NCBI GenBank assembly: GCA_028751875.1
Contig: CM054141.1
Span: 71,678,852-71,742,851, forward strand
Origin: Rapana venosa
Taxonomy: Eukaryota > Mollusca > Gastropoda > Neogastropoda > Muricidae
Direction of reading: 5' to 3'
Length of the DNA stretch: 64,000 nucleotides
This document shows, one piece after another, positions 45,611 through 56,738 of the stretch. The notes beneath the pieces are model-generated. The model was not told where the DNA came from. It saw nothing but the letters and a program-made list of their open reading frames with translations, and ran no database searches. How positions within the stretch are numbered: the stretch's first letter is position 1; the number at the start of each line of letters is the position of its first letter. The translations under genes and the position numbers were made by a program.

Positions 45611-46189
45611 TGTCTGTCCTACCCTGATCTAAAAATCTGCTGCAATATCCAAGAAGAAAGAGGATCACATCATTGCCAGCTTCCCTTCTGTGGTTGACGC
45701 CCCCTTGCCTGGCTGTACATAGACTGACAGAGAAAACAATGGCCTGCAGATATTTGGGGATAACTGGTCTAGAAGTGAGGCACCATCTTAAAAAGCTAGA
45801 CATCTCAGCTTGAAAGAGTCCTGTCCAAAACCCAGACTCCCATCCCCCCAATCCAGGTGTGGTAGTCTGAGTTCTAGCCTTTCATTAAGATGATGACTCG
45901 AGAGTCCATGTGCTGCAAGCATTTACTACATGTATTGAGAAGAAAAGAAAGAACGAACCTACAGCAATAAGAGAACTTTCAATGGAGAAATTCTGTGGGG
46001 AAATGTCACTCTCTCACAGGACAGCACAAAATCACGCACAGAAAAAAGTGGTAATCCACTGTGGTGACATACTCTCCACAGAAAAAAAAAAAAATTTTAA
46101 TACCCTCCACAGAAGGCGCTGCCCAAATTTCACACACACACAAAAATCCATACTGATCACAAATGTGGAATTATGCTTAACTCCCCCTG

Positions 46190-46290
46190 AATTCAGAATG
46201 CAGCTACCTTAATAGTGGGGGAAGGGGGGGGGGGGGGGGATAGTTGCATGCATGCAAAAATCTCCCTAGCCAGGGAACAAAAATAAAAAC
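46190..46290 (+). repeat. SINE-like family B remnant and poly-G
   Basis: The blocks 'gaattcagaatgcagctacc' and aaaaatctccctagccagggaac match family B. They are separated by a G-run at 46,216-46,240. Confidence 0.45.
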
Positions 46291-47224
46291 AAAACAAACT
46301 AAACAAGAAGACTGTTTTTTAAAAGTACTAATTACACCTGATCTGAAATATATCCTAGTATGGCAGATGTGTTCTGGGTTTTTGTTGTTGTTGTTAACTT
46401 TTGAAAACTTTCAGCAAAGCCCACCCTCACTAAACATGGAATACTTCCAAAAGTTTTAAAGTAGCCTGACCATTAATTGCCTTGATCAGAACATGTCAGT
46501 TGTCACACTTTAGAAAACAGCCCTGTAGACCTATACAGCAGGTAAAACTCAAACACGCCCTACAACCAGCCCTCAAACATTCACCGGCTACAAGCTCTGT
46601 CCACACAGGATTGCCGTTAACGTTGTAGATCACACTTCATAAAATCTGACATGTATGGAAACTGAAACTTGTCACCAGCGTTAATCCTTTCATTCCAACT
46701 CTTTCAAATACCAAATGTGAGAAATCATATTGTTGATACCAATTCAACTGAACTGGTTATAAAAGTAAAGAATTCATCAACAGGAAGTGAAACCAGAAGG
46801 CAAGCGTGAAGACACTTTTCACACAGAAACACAAGGCCGTGTAAAACCCAAATCTCCGAATGCCAAATCTCTCTCTGTCACAACAGCTATCTCATGAAGT
46901 ACTTGGGATCATATAAGTTAGTCCACCCATTGGTGCGGAATGTGACTGTCCATATCGATTATACACACCTCCCCTTTCTCATCCTACCTCTACACTACCT
47001 TTACTTCCTCTTTGTACCCTATCAACACCCGGACCTAGGTACAAACAATAGTACCACTCGCCAATTGGTTGGTGCGCTTTATCAAAGTCCTGACGGTGGA
47101 TATGGATTCAAAAGTAAACATCAATTAGTGTTATCAAAATACATACATGAATAAACAATAGTTTTTGCCAGTTGCTTTGACCTCTCTCCCTCATTCTCTA
47201 ACATGCAAACATAAGGTATGTATG

Positions 47225-47297
47225 CACACATAAATACACACACACATACACACACAAACACACAGCACACACACACATACACAGGCATGCGTGTACA

Positions 47298-47332
<35 letters not shown>

Positions 47333-47372
47333 GACACACAACAAAAACACACACTCTCTCTCTCTCTCTCTC
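47225..47372. repeat. (CA)n then (CT)n array
   Basis: CA runs to about 47,330, then ACACTCTCTCTCT to 47,372. Confidence 0.95.
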
Positions 47373-47497
47373 CCTTCCTCCAATACGTTTATCTGTGTGA
47401 GTGTGTGTGCATAAAATTTTACATACTTAACAATGTAATACTACTGCGCACAGCTCTCTGTTACTAGTCATACTTAGTATTTAATGTAGGTTTACCA

Positions 47498-47595
47498 ACA
47501 CACACACAAACATACACACACATGCACACACACATGCACAAACACACACACGCACACACACACACATAGTGACATACGCACATGCACACACACAC
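47498..47595. repeat. (CA)n array
   Basis: CA with ATGCAC interruptions, ending next to a SINE-like copy. Confidence 0.95.
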
Positions 47596-47641
47596 TTTTT
47601 TTTTTAAGCTAAGTGTGTGTGCATGCGGGCGTGTGTTTTAT

Positions 47642-47771
47642 TTTTTGTTTTATTTTTTTATATCAAGGATAATGGAATAAGCACTTATGTACTTTTTTAC
47701 CTCCAGTCCCCGTGTGTATGCGGTTTTGTAAATTGTGTCATTTGTTTCCACCGGCACACAATGGCCTACTC

Positions 47772-47775
<4 letters not shown>
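47642..47775 (-). mobile_element. SINE-like family A copy
   Basis: The reverse complement reads agagtaggccattgtgtgccgg, 'tggaaacaaatgacacaatt', tacaaaaccgcatacacacgggga, aaaagtacataagtgcttattcc and attatccttgatataaaa. A TG array touches its 5' end and CA/TG sequence its 3' end. Confidence 0.82.

Positions 47776-47858
<83 letters not shown>
47776..47858. repeat. (TG)n microsatellite
   Basis: About 41 perfect TG units. Confidence 0.98.
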
Positions 47859-47954
47859 GCAGTGTATTGTTTTACTGATTTTTTTTTTATTGGTACATTT
47901 TATTGTTAAGGGTTGTAATAATGTTGTAATCAAATATTATTAAGTAACTTTTGT

Positions 47955-48032
47955 TCCTAAATAGATGGTTTGATGAAAAAAAGCAAATGCATTGCTTATT
48001 CAATGTACCATCTGGAAATAAACATTTGTCTT
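47955..48032 (+). mobile_element. LINE-type 3' end (same family as 19,730)
   Basis: The sequence 'atagatggtttgatgaaaaa' then 'ttattcaatgtaccatctgg', aaataaacatttgtctttgac, followed by a CA array. Confidence 0.7.
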
Positions 48033-48129
48033 TGACTTCACACACACCCTCACACCCACACACACATACACTCACACTGTACACACACTCACGCGAGTAA
48101 GCAAACACTGGCACACATACACACACACA

Positions 48130-48166
<37 letters not shown>
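48033..48166. repeat. (CA)n array
   Basis: Begins directly at the end of the LINE-type 3' tail. Confidence 0.96.
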
Positions 48167-48168
<2 letters not shown>

Positions 48169-48749
48169 AGGAGGCCATTTGCCTCTATCTCTAAACACTA
48201 ATCTAAATGTAGACTGACTATTACCTCTTTATCTTTTCTAAACAATGACAATTCACATGATCTACCAAAAGCTGACAAAGGTACATTATAAACGCCGCAA
48301 CTGAACAAATGTGAAGCCTTTACATAAAATGAGCACTGCTACTTTATTAATTTTAAAAAACATATATTAGATGCTCATGCTTTCCACTGTGCAAGATGTG
48401 AACCTTGCCCATACCCTACCCTATCCCCTGGATGCTGTGCTTTTATCAATGATGCTGAAGTGACATATGAAGTTGTTTTCTTAATTAACCTGGGCGATGG
48501 TCTGTCTGTCTTACAGAGAACTACTAGTGTTTGTCTACAGCTCTCTACAGACCGGTGCTATTCTCCCTCTCTATCAGATCCCCAAAGTTATCACCGTTCT
48601 ATTGTGTTGTTTTTTTTAATGTGCATGCATACGCATGTGCACTATACATGCACAAATGTTTTTGTGTCTGTGCCTGAGTAATGCAATCTGATTTCCAGTT
48701 TTAGGCTCTAGCTTTTTTGTCTTTTGACATTTTGATATGTATCAATTGT

Positions 48750-48822
48750 GTCAATACTGTAATTTCCCTTTATGGGATGATTAAAGTGTTTTTGACTTGA
48801 CTTGACTAGACTTGACTAAGGA
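48750..48822 (+). mobile_element. LINE-type 3' end with (TTGAC)n tail
   Basis: The sequence 'ctgtaatttccctttatggg' then atgattaaagtgtt ends in ttgacttgacttgactagac-like units. Confidence 0.55.
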
Positions 48823-48982
48823 AACAACAAATGTTCATAAAAACAAAAAGTTACACATGCTCACATGTGCACATGCACACACACACACACATATACACAC
48901 ACAAACACACACAAGCAGTTGAAACACATATTTTTGGGTAGCTTTGGATTTGTTTTGTTTTTGTTCTGTTATGTTTTGTTGT

Positions 48983-49006
48983 TGTGGGGGGGGGGGGGGG
49001 GGGGGT
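48983..49006. repeat. Poly-G tract
   Basis: A run of about 20 G. Confidence 0.92.
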
Positions 49007-49542
49007 GAATTGAATGCTATAGTAAAAATTTTTGTAATGTATTTTAGGGTCAACTTTTAAAGGATGAACTTTTGCTTCCTTTTCCTGACTGCCCACAGAT
49101 ACCTTTTGCCCGTCTCCCTCTCTCACTCTCCAACTTGTCCAATGCCTGATTTCCTAATTTCCTCCGTCTGTCTCACCCCATTCCCACACAGGTCTCCAAT
49201 CCAGCATTTATTTTAATAACAGTATTACACTGGAACTGGAAGTAACAAACATTTCTTCTCATTTTCAACTTGACTGTAGCTGCACTGTTGTGTTAGTGTT
49301 CTCCTAGGTGTGTTGATTCACTGTTCATTTTCAGGGGCAATACTTGTACTGTATGTGCTCATGAATATGTGATCAATACAACCCATCAGAAGCTACATCA
49401 CTGTATCAGTATCAGTTTGTTTTTCAGTGTGATAACTCCATGCACTATGTCCTTCAGACTACAGCACATGGGAAAGGCAAGGTAAGGGAAGGGGAAAAAG
49501 TGTCAAAGGCCTGTTTTGGTCAAAGTTCCAATTATAGATCAA

Positions 49543-49544
49543 AT

Positions 49545-49608
<64 letters not shown>
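49543..49608. repeat. (CT)n microsatellite
   Basis: About 30 CT units. Confidence 0.98.
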
Positions 49609-49639
49609 CTTGTTTTTGCCCAGAGGGCTGGTTGTAAAA

Positions 49640-49712
49640 AAGCATGTTTGCTTATGCCATAACCCTCTTTAAATAAAATGTATACAATTCACTTCAATTC
49701 ACTTCAATTCTC
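49640..49712 (+). mobile_element. LINE-type 3' end with (AATTCACTTC)n tail
   Basis: The sequence 'gcttatgccataaccctctt' then taaataaaatgtatac is followed by aattcacttc twice and aattctctc, which grades into CT and CA arrays. Confidence 0.55.
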
Positions 49713-49726
49713 TCTCACACACACAC

Positions 49727-49797
<71 letters not shown>

Positions 49798-49870
49798 TAC
49801 ACACACATGACACATAGTCACACACACTCACATATGACACACATTCAAAGCCACACACTTACACACACAC

Positions 49871-49927
<57 letters not shown>
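49713..49927. repeat. Compound (CT)n-(CA)n array
   Basis: CT from about 49,731 to 49,794, then CA-rich sequence with a nearly pure CA run at 49,870-49,926. Confidence 0.97.
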
Positions 49928-49929
<2 letters not shown>

Positions 49930-50856
49930 TTGCATCCTTCTGTCCTGTTTCTGATTATAAATTTATGTCAGTGACAGCTGCTGAGCTCATGTTACATGTA
50001 TTACAAAAAACAGGACAGTTTTCTGTAACAACACACAACTGGGTCAGGTGCCCACAGATATCCATCAGATGCATTGAAACATGTCAGGCCATAGCCAGTA
50101 TAGGCCTACAGGCAGTATGTAGAGGCCCTGGCAACAGTGTGGGCCACAGCTGGTGAAAGAGTGAAGGCACATGTATCCATGTATCCCAAATTCTGTCGCT
50201 TCACTTCAATGAACAGTATACATGTACATCATCTGTGTACATGTATAGATCATCATCAGGAGAATAAAACTAAGTATCAAATATATTCATGAGAATCACA
50301 GAAACAGATTATCATAAATAGATTGAATACGTGACTATGAGACTGAAATGAATTGATCATGATGAGAATAGATTAAATTAGTAATTTTTTTTTTTTAGAT
50401 GAGAAGGAAGTTGGAACTCAACAGATTGTACTTTAAAAAAAAATTTATAAACTTAACAGACAATCATAGTATTGAGTATAAATTATAGATGATCGTTTGA
50501 GTGAACTAGATAGATAATTATAAGAAAATGCTAAATAGATGATGGTGAGAACTGAAGATATATATCGCAAGAAGAAAGTGAATATTTAAACTGAGTAGAT
50601 GATCATGAGAATTAACTAAACACGCGATAACAAGATTGAGAATATATCTTCAGAATAAACTGAAGAGAAAATGATCATGGGAATAAACAAAATCACAACA
50701 ATGAGAATGTACCAACGTCAGAATTAAATGATAAAAATTAGAACGTCAAAGACCAATTTGTTGATCATTCATAGAACCGCCCAACTTGCAGCTGAACTGC
50801 ACTCCAATCCAAACTGATGAACTGAATACTCTATAGTACAACTTGTCTACTCAGCC

Positions 50857-50976
50857 ACAATGCAAGGTCCATTACACAACTTTTTACAACAACAAGATAC
50901 TTTTTTAAAAACACACACAATGCAAGGTCCATTACACAACTTTTTACAACAACAAGATACTTTTTTTAAAAACACA
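50857..50976. repeat. Exact 60-bp tandem duplication
   Basis: The blocks 'caatgcaaggtccattacac' and aactttttacaacaacaagatac recur with a 60-base period. The two copies are almost identical (T-run 6 versus 7). Confidence 0.95.
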
Positions 50977-51162
50977 ACACACACACACAAAACACACAGA
51001 TGAAGAAGATATAAAATAAAATAAAAAGAAAGAACCAAAAAATACAAAATAAAAATGACTTTTCTAATATTGAACATAGAAGAAGATGAAGTAAGATGGT
51101 GGTCTTATCAACTATCAAGAAGAATGGCTCAAGAAGATGAACATAATTCTCATGTCTGATTT

Positions 51163-51225
51163 AATAATAATAATAAATGGAATTTATATAGCGCTATATC
51201 TTGCAGAGACAAATCAAAGCACTTG
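51163..51225 (+). repeat. Dispersed repeat family C copy
   Basis: The sequence 'aatggaatttatatagcgct' then atatcttgcagagacaaatcaaagcac matches 29,300-29,385. Confidence 0.75.
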
Positions 51226-51479
51226 CACTCAACTCATTCTTACAGTCATACAACCAGTAACAACTAATAGCTCCATCAAGTCCAAATGTGCATGCACGCA
51301 CGCACACACACACACACACACAGTTGATATATATCAAGCAGATATCATCAGATATGTGTATGAGTGTTTTGAAAAGAGAGAAAAAGAGAAGTAAAATACA
51401 ACATGTTTTTAGTGTACATCACTTTTAGCCAAAATAGATAATAATTATAGTTGATGTTTTTGTTGTGTCAAATAAGTCT

Positions 51480-51545
51480 ACATGACTTAAATGGCAATAA
51501 AATATTCTGAATCTGAATCTGAATCTGAATCACACACACACACAC
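51480..51545 (+). mobile_element. LINE-type 3' end with (CTGAAT)n tail
   Basis: The sequence 'catgacttaaatggcaataa' then aatattctgaat repeated four times, then CA repeats. Confidence 0.6.
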
Positions 51546-51600
51546 AGGTCACACACCCTGGCAGGGCAATAGAATCTTGACTGTTGAAGGCAGGGAAAAA

Positions 51601-52565
51601 CTATGAGATGAAGCAGGAGAGGAAAATCTTAGGTTTGAAATAAATATGTCTTGAGACTGGATTTAAAAGTGTCATAAGAAAACTTTTGGCGGAGAGAGAG
51701 AGGGAGGTCATTCCAGATCGATGGACCAGAAATAGAGAAAGAGCGATGGCCGATGGTGGATTGGTTGAATCTAGGTATTCGTAAGGACAAGGTATCTGCA
51801 GCAGAGCGGAGAGAATGAGAAGGAGTGTAAAAGTGAAGACATTCACAGAGGTAGGCGGGTGCTGTTTACTGATCTCATAGTTTACTCTCTGTGGCACAGG
51901 CAGCCAGTGGAGAGATTGCAAGAGAGGGGTAATATGCTCAGATTTGTTCTTTCTGAGGATTAGTCGAGCTGCAGAGTTTTGTATACTGTTGAAGGGATTG
52001 GATTGATGATGCTGGCAGACCAGCCAACAGAGAATTGCAATGGTCCAGACGTGAAAGAATGAGAGACGTAACAAGTTTGGATGTTGCATCTGTGGACAGG
52101 TACTTTTGAATTCCACTAATACGCCGTAATTGATAGTAGCAGGACTGGCAGGTCTGGGTGATGAATTTTTGCGTAGAGTGTGTTGTCAATAATGACCCCT
52201 AGATACTTCACAGCAGTGGATAAAGGGACTGATGCATTGCCAAGTTGTATTGAAGCTGTTGTAATGGAAGAGAGTTTGTGTTTGGTCCCTACAAGCATGG
52301 TTTCCGTTTTATTTGCATTTAGCTGTAATTTGTTCTGTATCATCCAATTTTGGATATCTTGAAAGCAGTGGGCCATATTTGTAAAGAGAGAAGGCAGATT
52401 TTCAGGAGTGTCGCTGCTTAGAATCTGAGAGTCATCTGCATAAAAATGATGGCTGATCTGATGGCGGTTAATTATATGTGACAGTGGAGCAGTGTAGAGG
52501 GTGAAAAGAACAGGGCCCAAAACAGATCCCTGTGGAACTCCACATTCCAGTCTGGCAGGTACTGA
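51601..52565 (-). mobile_element. CR1/Jockey-like LINE reverse transcriptase fragment
   Basis: Minus-strand translations give CGVPQGSVLGPVLF (near 52,550-52,510), HFYADDSQILSS (the catalytic YADD, about 52,440), MIQNKLQLNANKTE, VKYLGVIID, CYYQLRRISGIQKYLS, TSLILSRLDHCNSLLAGLP, NSAARLILRKNKSEHITPLL and SLHWLPVPQRVNYEI. Together these are RT motifs B to E and the thumb of a CR1- or L2-like element. Frames change near 52,190-52,120, 51,950-51,990 and 51,850, so it is a pseudogene. It is 5'-truncated before motif B. Confidence 0.9.
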
Positions 52566-52923
52566 CTGATTTGATTATTGTTTCATAAAAAAGTAATTGC
52601 TTGCACTGAGTACATCCCTAACGGCCCAAGTAAAACCAAGGTGGATTTATTTTCACATTGTCAACATCTATCATCATGTTCATCACAGTTGAGTTGATCA
52701 GCATGCATTAATACGATAATATTCACTGAAATAATGCTGATTCAGAGAGTTCAATATTTAATTATTCAATTTCACCCCATACAGCAACTATTCATATGAA
52801 AAAAAAGAAAATTGCAAATATCTCTCCTGTAAAAATGGAGATCACACATGCCTGAAATGGCTGAATACACGACACAGTGATACACACAATATGTACACAT
52901 ACATGCACACAGGCATGTATACA

Positions 52924-52926
<3 letters not shown>

Positions 52927-52990
<64 letters not shown>
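52927..52990. repeat. (CT)n microsatellite
   Basis: CT units with one CC interruption. Confidence 0.97.
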
Positions 52991-52992
<2 letters not shown>

Positions 52993-53209
52993 ACATCCCT
53001 GTTAAATATAGTAGACAGCCTAATTTATTTAGACTCTGTTTACTCCTGGCATCAAGTCATCCTGAGGTTGAGCGCAGCCTCACTTAATATTTGTGTAAAG
53101 CTTTCAGAATAAGAGAGATGTTGTTATCCTAAGTCATATTTTTTGTAGCTGACTTTTTGTTGTACAGTAACATGTTGTCATTACTATTGCTTTTACCCCC
53201 ACCAAAATA

Positions 53210-53300
53210 CTAAGCAGTTCGGCAACCCCCTTCATGTATGGGCCAATGGCCTTTTTGTGAATAAATCATTCGAGTTCGAGTTCGAGTTCTCTCTCTCTCT
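53210..53300 (+). mobile_element. LINE-type 3' end with (GAGTTC)n tail
   Basis: The sequence 'cttcatgtatgggccaatgg' then cctttttgtgaataaatcatt is followed by cgagttcgagttcgagttc, then CT repeats. Confidence 0.6.
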
Positions 53301-53845
53301 CCCTCTGGTCTGGTCTGGTCTGGTCTCATGGTGACCTCAATTTCATTTTCCCAGATACATTTTCATGCCTTTGGCGAGTTGATAATGAAGCCTTAGGGGT
53401 GTAGGGCTCATGGGAGAAGGCTGGTAGAGGGACAATGAGGCACACACATACATGCACACACAGGTGCACACACACACACATGACAGGGTCACGGCTCATA
53501 AATATCTCCTGAGAAATAATACAGGTTTTCATGAAATTGAAATGTATTAAAAGCAAAAATCAGTATAAAACACATCTAAAAAGATACTTCATGAATTAAA
53601 GTTCAGAACACGACTTGTAAACTTAAGAGAGTGATTAAAGTGTCACTGACATTATTTTTGTCATTAAAATCAGATATGACCCAAGTTTTCATATCCATAA
53701 AGAGTACATGTGTAAGTATCGATCTACATATGGGTAGATATGATATCGACCCCAACACGCTTTGAATCTGGTGTGTGTGTGTGTGTGTGTACACACGCGT
53801 GTGAGTGCGTGTGTGTTCTGTAATTGGTTTTAATGCAGGTTTTCT

Positions 53846-53866
53846 TGGGGGGGGGGGGGGGGGTAT
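53846..53866. repeat. Poly-G tract
   Basis: A run of about 18 G inside a TG/T-rich region. Confidence 0.9.
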
Positions 53867-54362
53867 TTTGGACTCTTTTTTCGTCTTTTGTTAGTTCTAT
53901 ATTGTTCTTCATTTGTTTTGGCTGCTATTCTTGTCTTATGTTAGTTATTGTCGCTGTTGTTGTTGTGTATGTATGTTTGTGTTTGTTTATTTGCTTGTTG
54001 TAGTTGTTCTTATTGGTTTTTCTTTTTTTGTTTGTTTTATTCAGTTGTTTGTATGGTTGAAGGTTTTTGTGTGTATGTGTGTGAGGGGGGGTGGGGGGTG
54101 GGGGGAGCAGTTGGTGTGTTCTTTGTTTGTTTTGGTTTGGTTTTTCTTTGTTGCTTGTTTGTTTGTATTATGATGGATATATTTTCAAGATATTTGAATT
54201 GTATGGTTTAATATTGTTCAGGGTTTTTTGTTTTGTTTTTAATTCCATGTATTCATATGCTATTGTCTTTCCTTGTTTGATTGGTATGGTTTATCATTGA
54301 TCAGGGTTCATTTATTCTATGTCTGCATATATATTATCTTTTATTCTTTCTTTTCTTTTCTT

Positions 54363-54450
54363 TAGATAGATGGCTTGATGAAAAAAAGAAAATGCACTGC
54401 TTATTCAATGTACCATCTGAAAATAAAAGTTTGACTTTGACTTTGACACC
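54363..54450 (+). mobile_element. LINE-type 3' end with (TTTGAC)n tail
   Basis: The sequence 'agatagatggcttgatgaaa' then 'ttattcaatgtaccatctga', aaataaaagtttgactttgactttgac. It is the same family as 19,730 and 47,955. Confidence 0.72.
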
Positions 54451-54674
54451 CAGAAAATCGGGGTACACTCATACAACAATTAAGGCACTTATGTAATAAC
54501 TGTAAGTGTGAGAGAATTATAAAACCAACAAAGGGAGATAAATGCGTAAAACAGACTGCTGAATATTCCTGAATTCTAAACTGATAGCAGTAAGGCCAAA
54601 TATCACAGGCTACCCCACAGGAACTGCAAAGTTCTGCAAATTTGCCTCCCATGCACATCAAACTTCTTCATTTC

Positions 54675-55150
54675 TTTGGCCTCATCTTCTGTGGTATTTC
54701 TGTCTTGCTGTTCTTATGCCAATCCCTCCACCCCAGCCATGACTAAGCTCAACATTTCACATCCTCAAGGTCTAAAGTCTGCAGGGAGCTTAGCTTATCA
54801 ATCTTAGGCTATTGTGGGGCCACCAACCAGAAGGACCCAGCACTGATGCTGAGTCACTTCACCAGTGGTGCTTAGTGGTTTTCAGTGGTGCTTGGTGGTG
54901 CCTATTCTTTTTTTCTTTTCTTTTTTTGCTGCCTCATCTTCTGTCACGTTCCTGTCCTTCAGTTCCCATGCTGCTCATTTCAATCTCTCCACTCCAGCTA
55001 TACCCAGATTCGTGATGTTGCATTCTCATGGTTGGAAGTCCACAAGGAGCCCAACAATATCTGGCCACCATAAGGCCACCAGCCAGAGAGGCCCTGAACT
55101 GCTGCTGTGTCACTTTGTTGGTACTCAGTGGTGGTGGTGCCCTTTCTGAT
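54675..55150. repeat. Diverged direct duplication, about 230 bp x 2
   Basis: Both halves contain, in order, cctcatcttctgt, gctgttctt or tgctcattt with caatc-ctcca, ccagc-at, caaggagc or cagggagc, ggccaccaaccaga or ggccaccagccaga, and gtcacttc-ccagtggtg or gtcactttg-tcagtggtg. Similarity is loose. Confidence 0.6.
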
Positions 55151-55914
55151 CTGACAATGACATATGCACGACACCATCTACAAAGCTCCCTCCTGACAAT
55201 CCAATAATAGGTTAGCTGCAGAGCCATGCTGAGTTCACCAGACACTGGCCTACAGTGGCGACCACCACAACGTCCCCATAAATCTCCCATGAACCACCAA
55301 CCCCTAGGGCTTCAACACCGACTCATCAAAAGCACAGATCATCAGAAGTTTACAGATCTATAGATAAGGGGAAATTATCAAAACTAATACCTGTCACTTT
55401 CAGAGCAACTGGGGCCACTGAATCAGCTCTAGACATTTGTTCTTAGTTTTACTACATCAAGATCAATGGTAAAAATGATGATGTTAATTGTTATGGAAGT
55501 GCACAGGTCTGCTTCATGATACAAGTTGACAGGGCTGTACTCTGCATTTCCTATCAAAAGTTTCATGATATAATCAAAGTCAACTAGGCCCAAGCAATAC
55601 AGACACTTGCAGTGTTGGTCAATTAATTTGAACATCATCAGCATAAGCATCAGGAGTCCTATGACCAAGATGATCATTGGGGAGATACGAGGGTCATGTT
55701 GGAATGGTAGGCAATTTTTTTTGCAGGCTGGTCTCAGTGGTCTGTCTTGTCAGCCTTTCGCAGCACCATCATCAGATCAAGTTTGGTCTTATCTTTTTTC
55801 TCTGATGATTTGAGCAATGATCTCAAAAAGGATGACACTCAATTGCATGGTCCCAGTCTCCCAATGAGCTCATAGCAAACTGACTCTGGGTAGGAGCCAG
55901 CCAGGGTAAAAGAA

Positions 55915-55992
55915 AAAAACCTATGGGATTTGAACTTCCAACCTTTCAGCCGGGAACCCAAAGTGCTAATCACTATGCCACAGTGGCCAGTG
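55915..55992 (-). mobile_element. tRNA-derived SINE head
   Basis: The reverse complement reads 'ggccactgtggcatagtgat' then tagcactttgggttcccggc and 'tgaaaggttggaagttcaaa' tccc. This gives a clear A box (tggcatagtgattagc) and B box (ggttggaagttcaaatcc) with tRNA-like spacing. It lacks a foldable acceptor stem and is not a tRNA gene. Confidence 0.7.
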
Positions 55993-56204
55993 ACATCAAA
56001 CTTCACAATTCCAATTTTTTACTACAACCATGTCCCGTAAAAAAATGTTACCTTAGCAATCTCTTCTCTGCTGACGCATGTAAATGGACATATACCCTGA
56101 TCTCCATTTGTGATGCCAATTTTAAAAAGTATCAAGTTAGTTTTTGATAATCAGGCAACCATGACTTTTGATAACATGAAAGTAAAGTAAAAAACTCATT
56201 TCCA

Positions 56205-56402
56205 TCCTTCGGATGAGACTATAAACAGAGGCCCCGTGTGCGAACGCATGTAGAACATCTTGCGCACACATTAAATCCTGTTCCGCTTTTCGAAAGAGTA
56301 GGCCATTGCCGGTGGGAACAGATGACAAAATTTACAAAACCGCATACACAGGGACTGGATGTAAAAAAGCACATGAGTGCTTATTTAATTATCCTCGATT
56401 TT
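56205..56402 (+). mobile_element. SINE-like family A, longest copy
   Basis: It starts 'catccttcggatgagactat' and continues through aacagaggccccgtgtgcgaacgc, 'gtagaacatcttgcgcacac', attaaatcctgttccgctttt, agagtaggccattgccggtggg, 'aaaaccgcatacacagggac' and aaaaaagcacatgagtgctt to attatcctcgat and a T-run. It serves as the reference for the broken copy at 15,776. Confidence 0.85.
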
Positions 56403-56411
56403 TTTTTAAAA

Positions 56412-56500
56412 GTCATCTGAGTGCTTTGATTTGTTGCTTTACAAGATTCAGCGCTATATAAGTTCCATACATTATTATTATTATTATTATTATTTCAATG
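56412..56500 (-). repeat. Dispersed repeat family C copy
   Basis: The reverse complement of 'gagtgctttgatttgttgct' and ttacaagattcagcgctatataagttccat matches 29,300-29,385. It ends in ATT repeats. Confidence 0.78.
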
Positions 56501-56738
56501 ACTAAATGACATTTTTGATGATGCAAAACATCAACTTAATTTAAAAAAACTGAAAACAAAACCAAATCAGATAGACAATCTACACAAAAATAAACTACAG
56601 TTGCCACTTATGAAACTCATCCACTGTTGTTGCTAACAACGATGGATGACCCTCAACCAAAACTACACCCAGACACCAAATGCAAAAACAAGCAAGGGGA
56701 AGCTGAGGTTTAGGAGGACACCATCATCAGACACTTAC

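Larger units (their letters stand above)
36724..56738 (-). other. Intron 1 (about 20.0 kb)
   Basis: The donor is AGGG/GTAAGTG at 56,738 and the acceptor is CCACAG at 36,724, with matching phases (1 and 1). Nothing in between looks like a coding exon. It holds large minisatellites, CA/CT/CTGT arrays, SINE-like copies, LINE 3' ends and a CR1-like RT fragment. Stretches with nothing recognised include 38,990-39,450, 39,900-40,100, 41,000-41,460, 46,300-47,200, 48,170-48,750, 49,010-49,540, 50,000-50,850 and 52,570-52,890. Confidence 0.75.

Noticed and set aside
54934..55290. 118-residue minus-strand frame
   Set aside because: It crosses a diverged duplicated repeat and has no motif, so it is probably chance.
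55915..55992. A tRNA gene
   Set aside because: A and B boxes are recognisable but the acceptor and anticodon stems do not pair well, so it is a SINE head.
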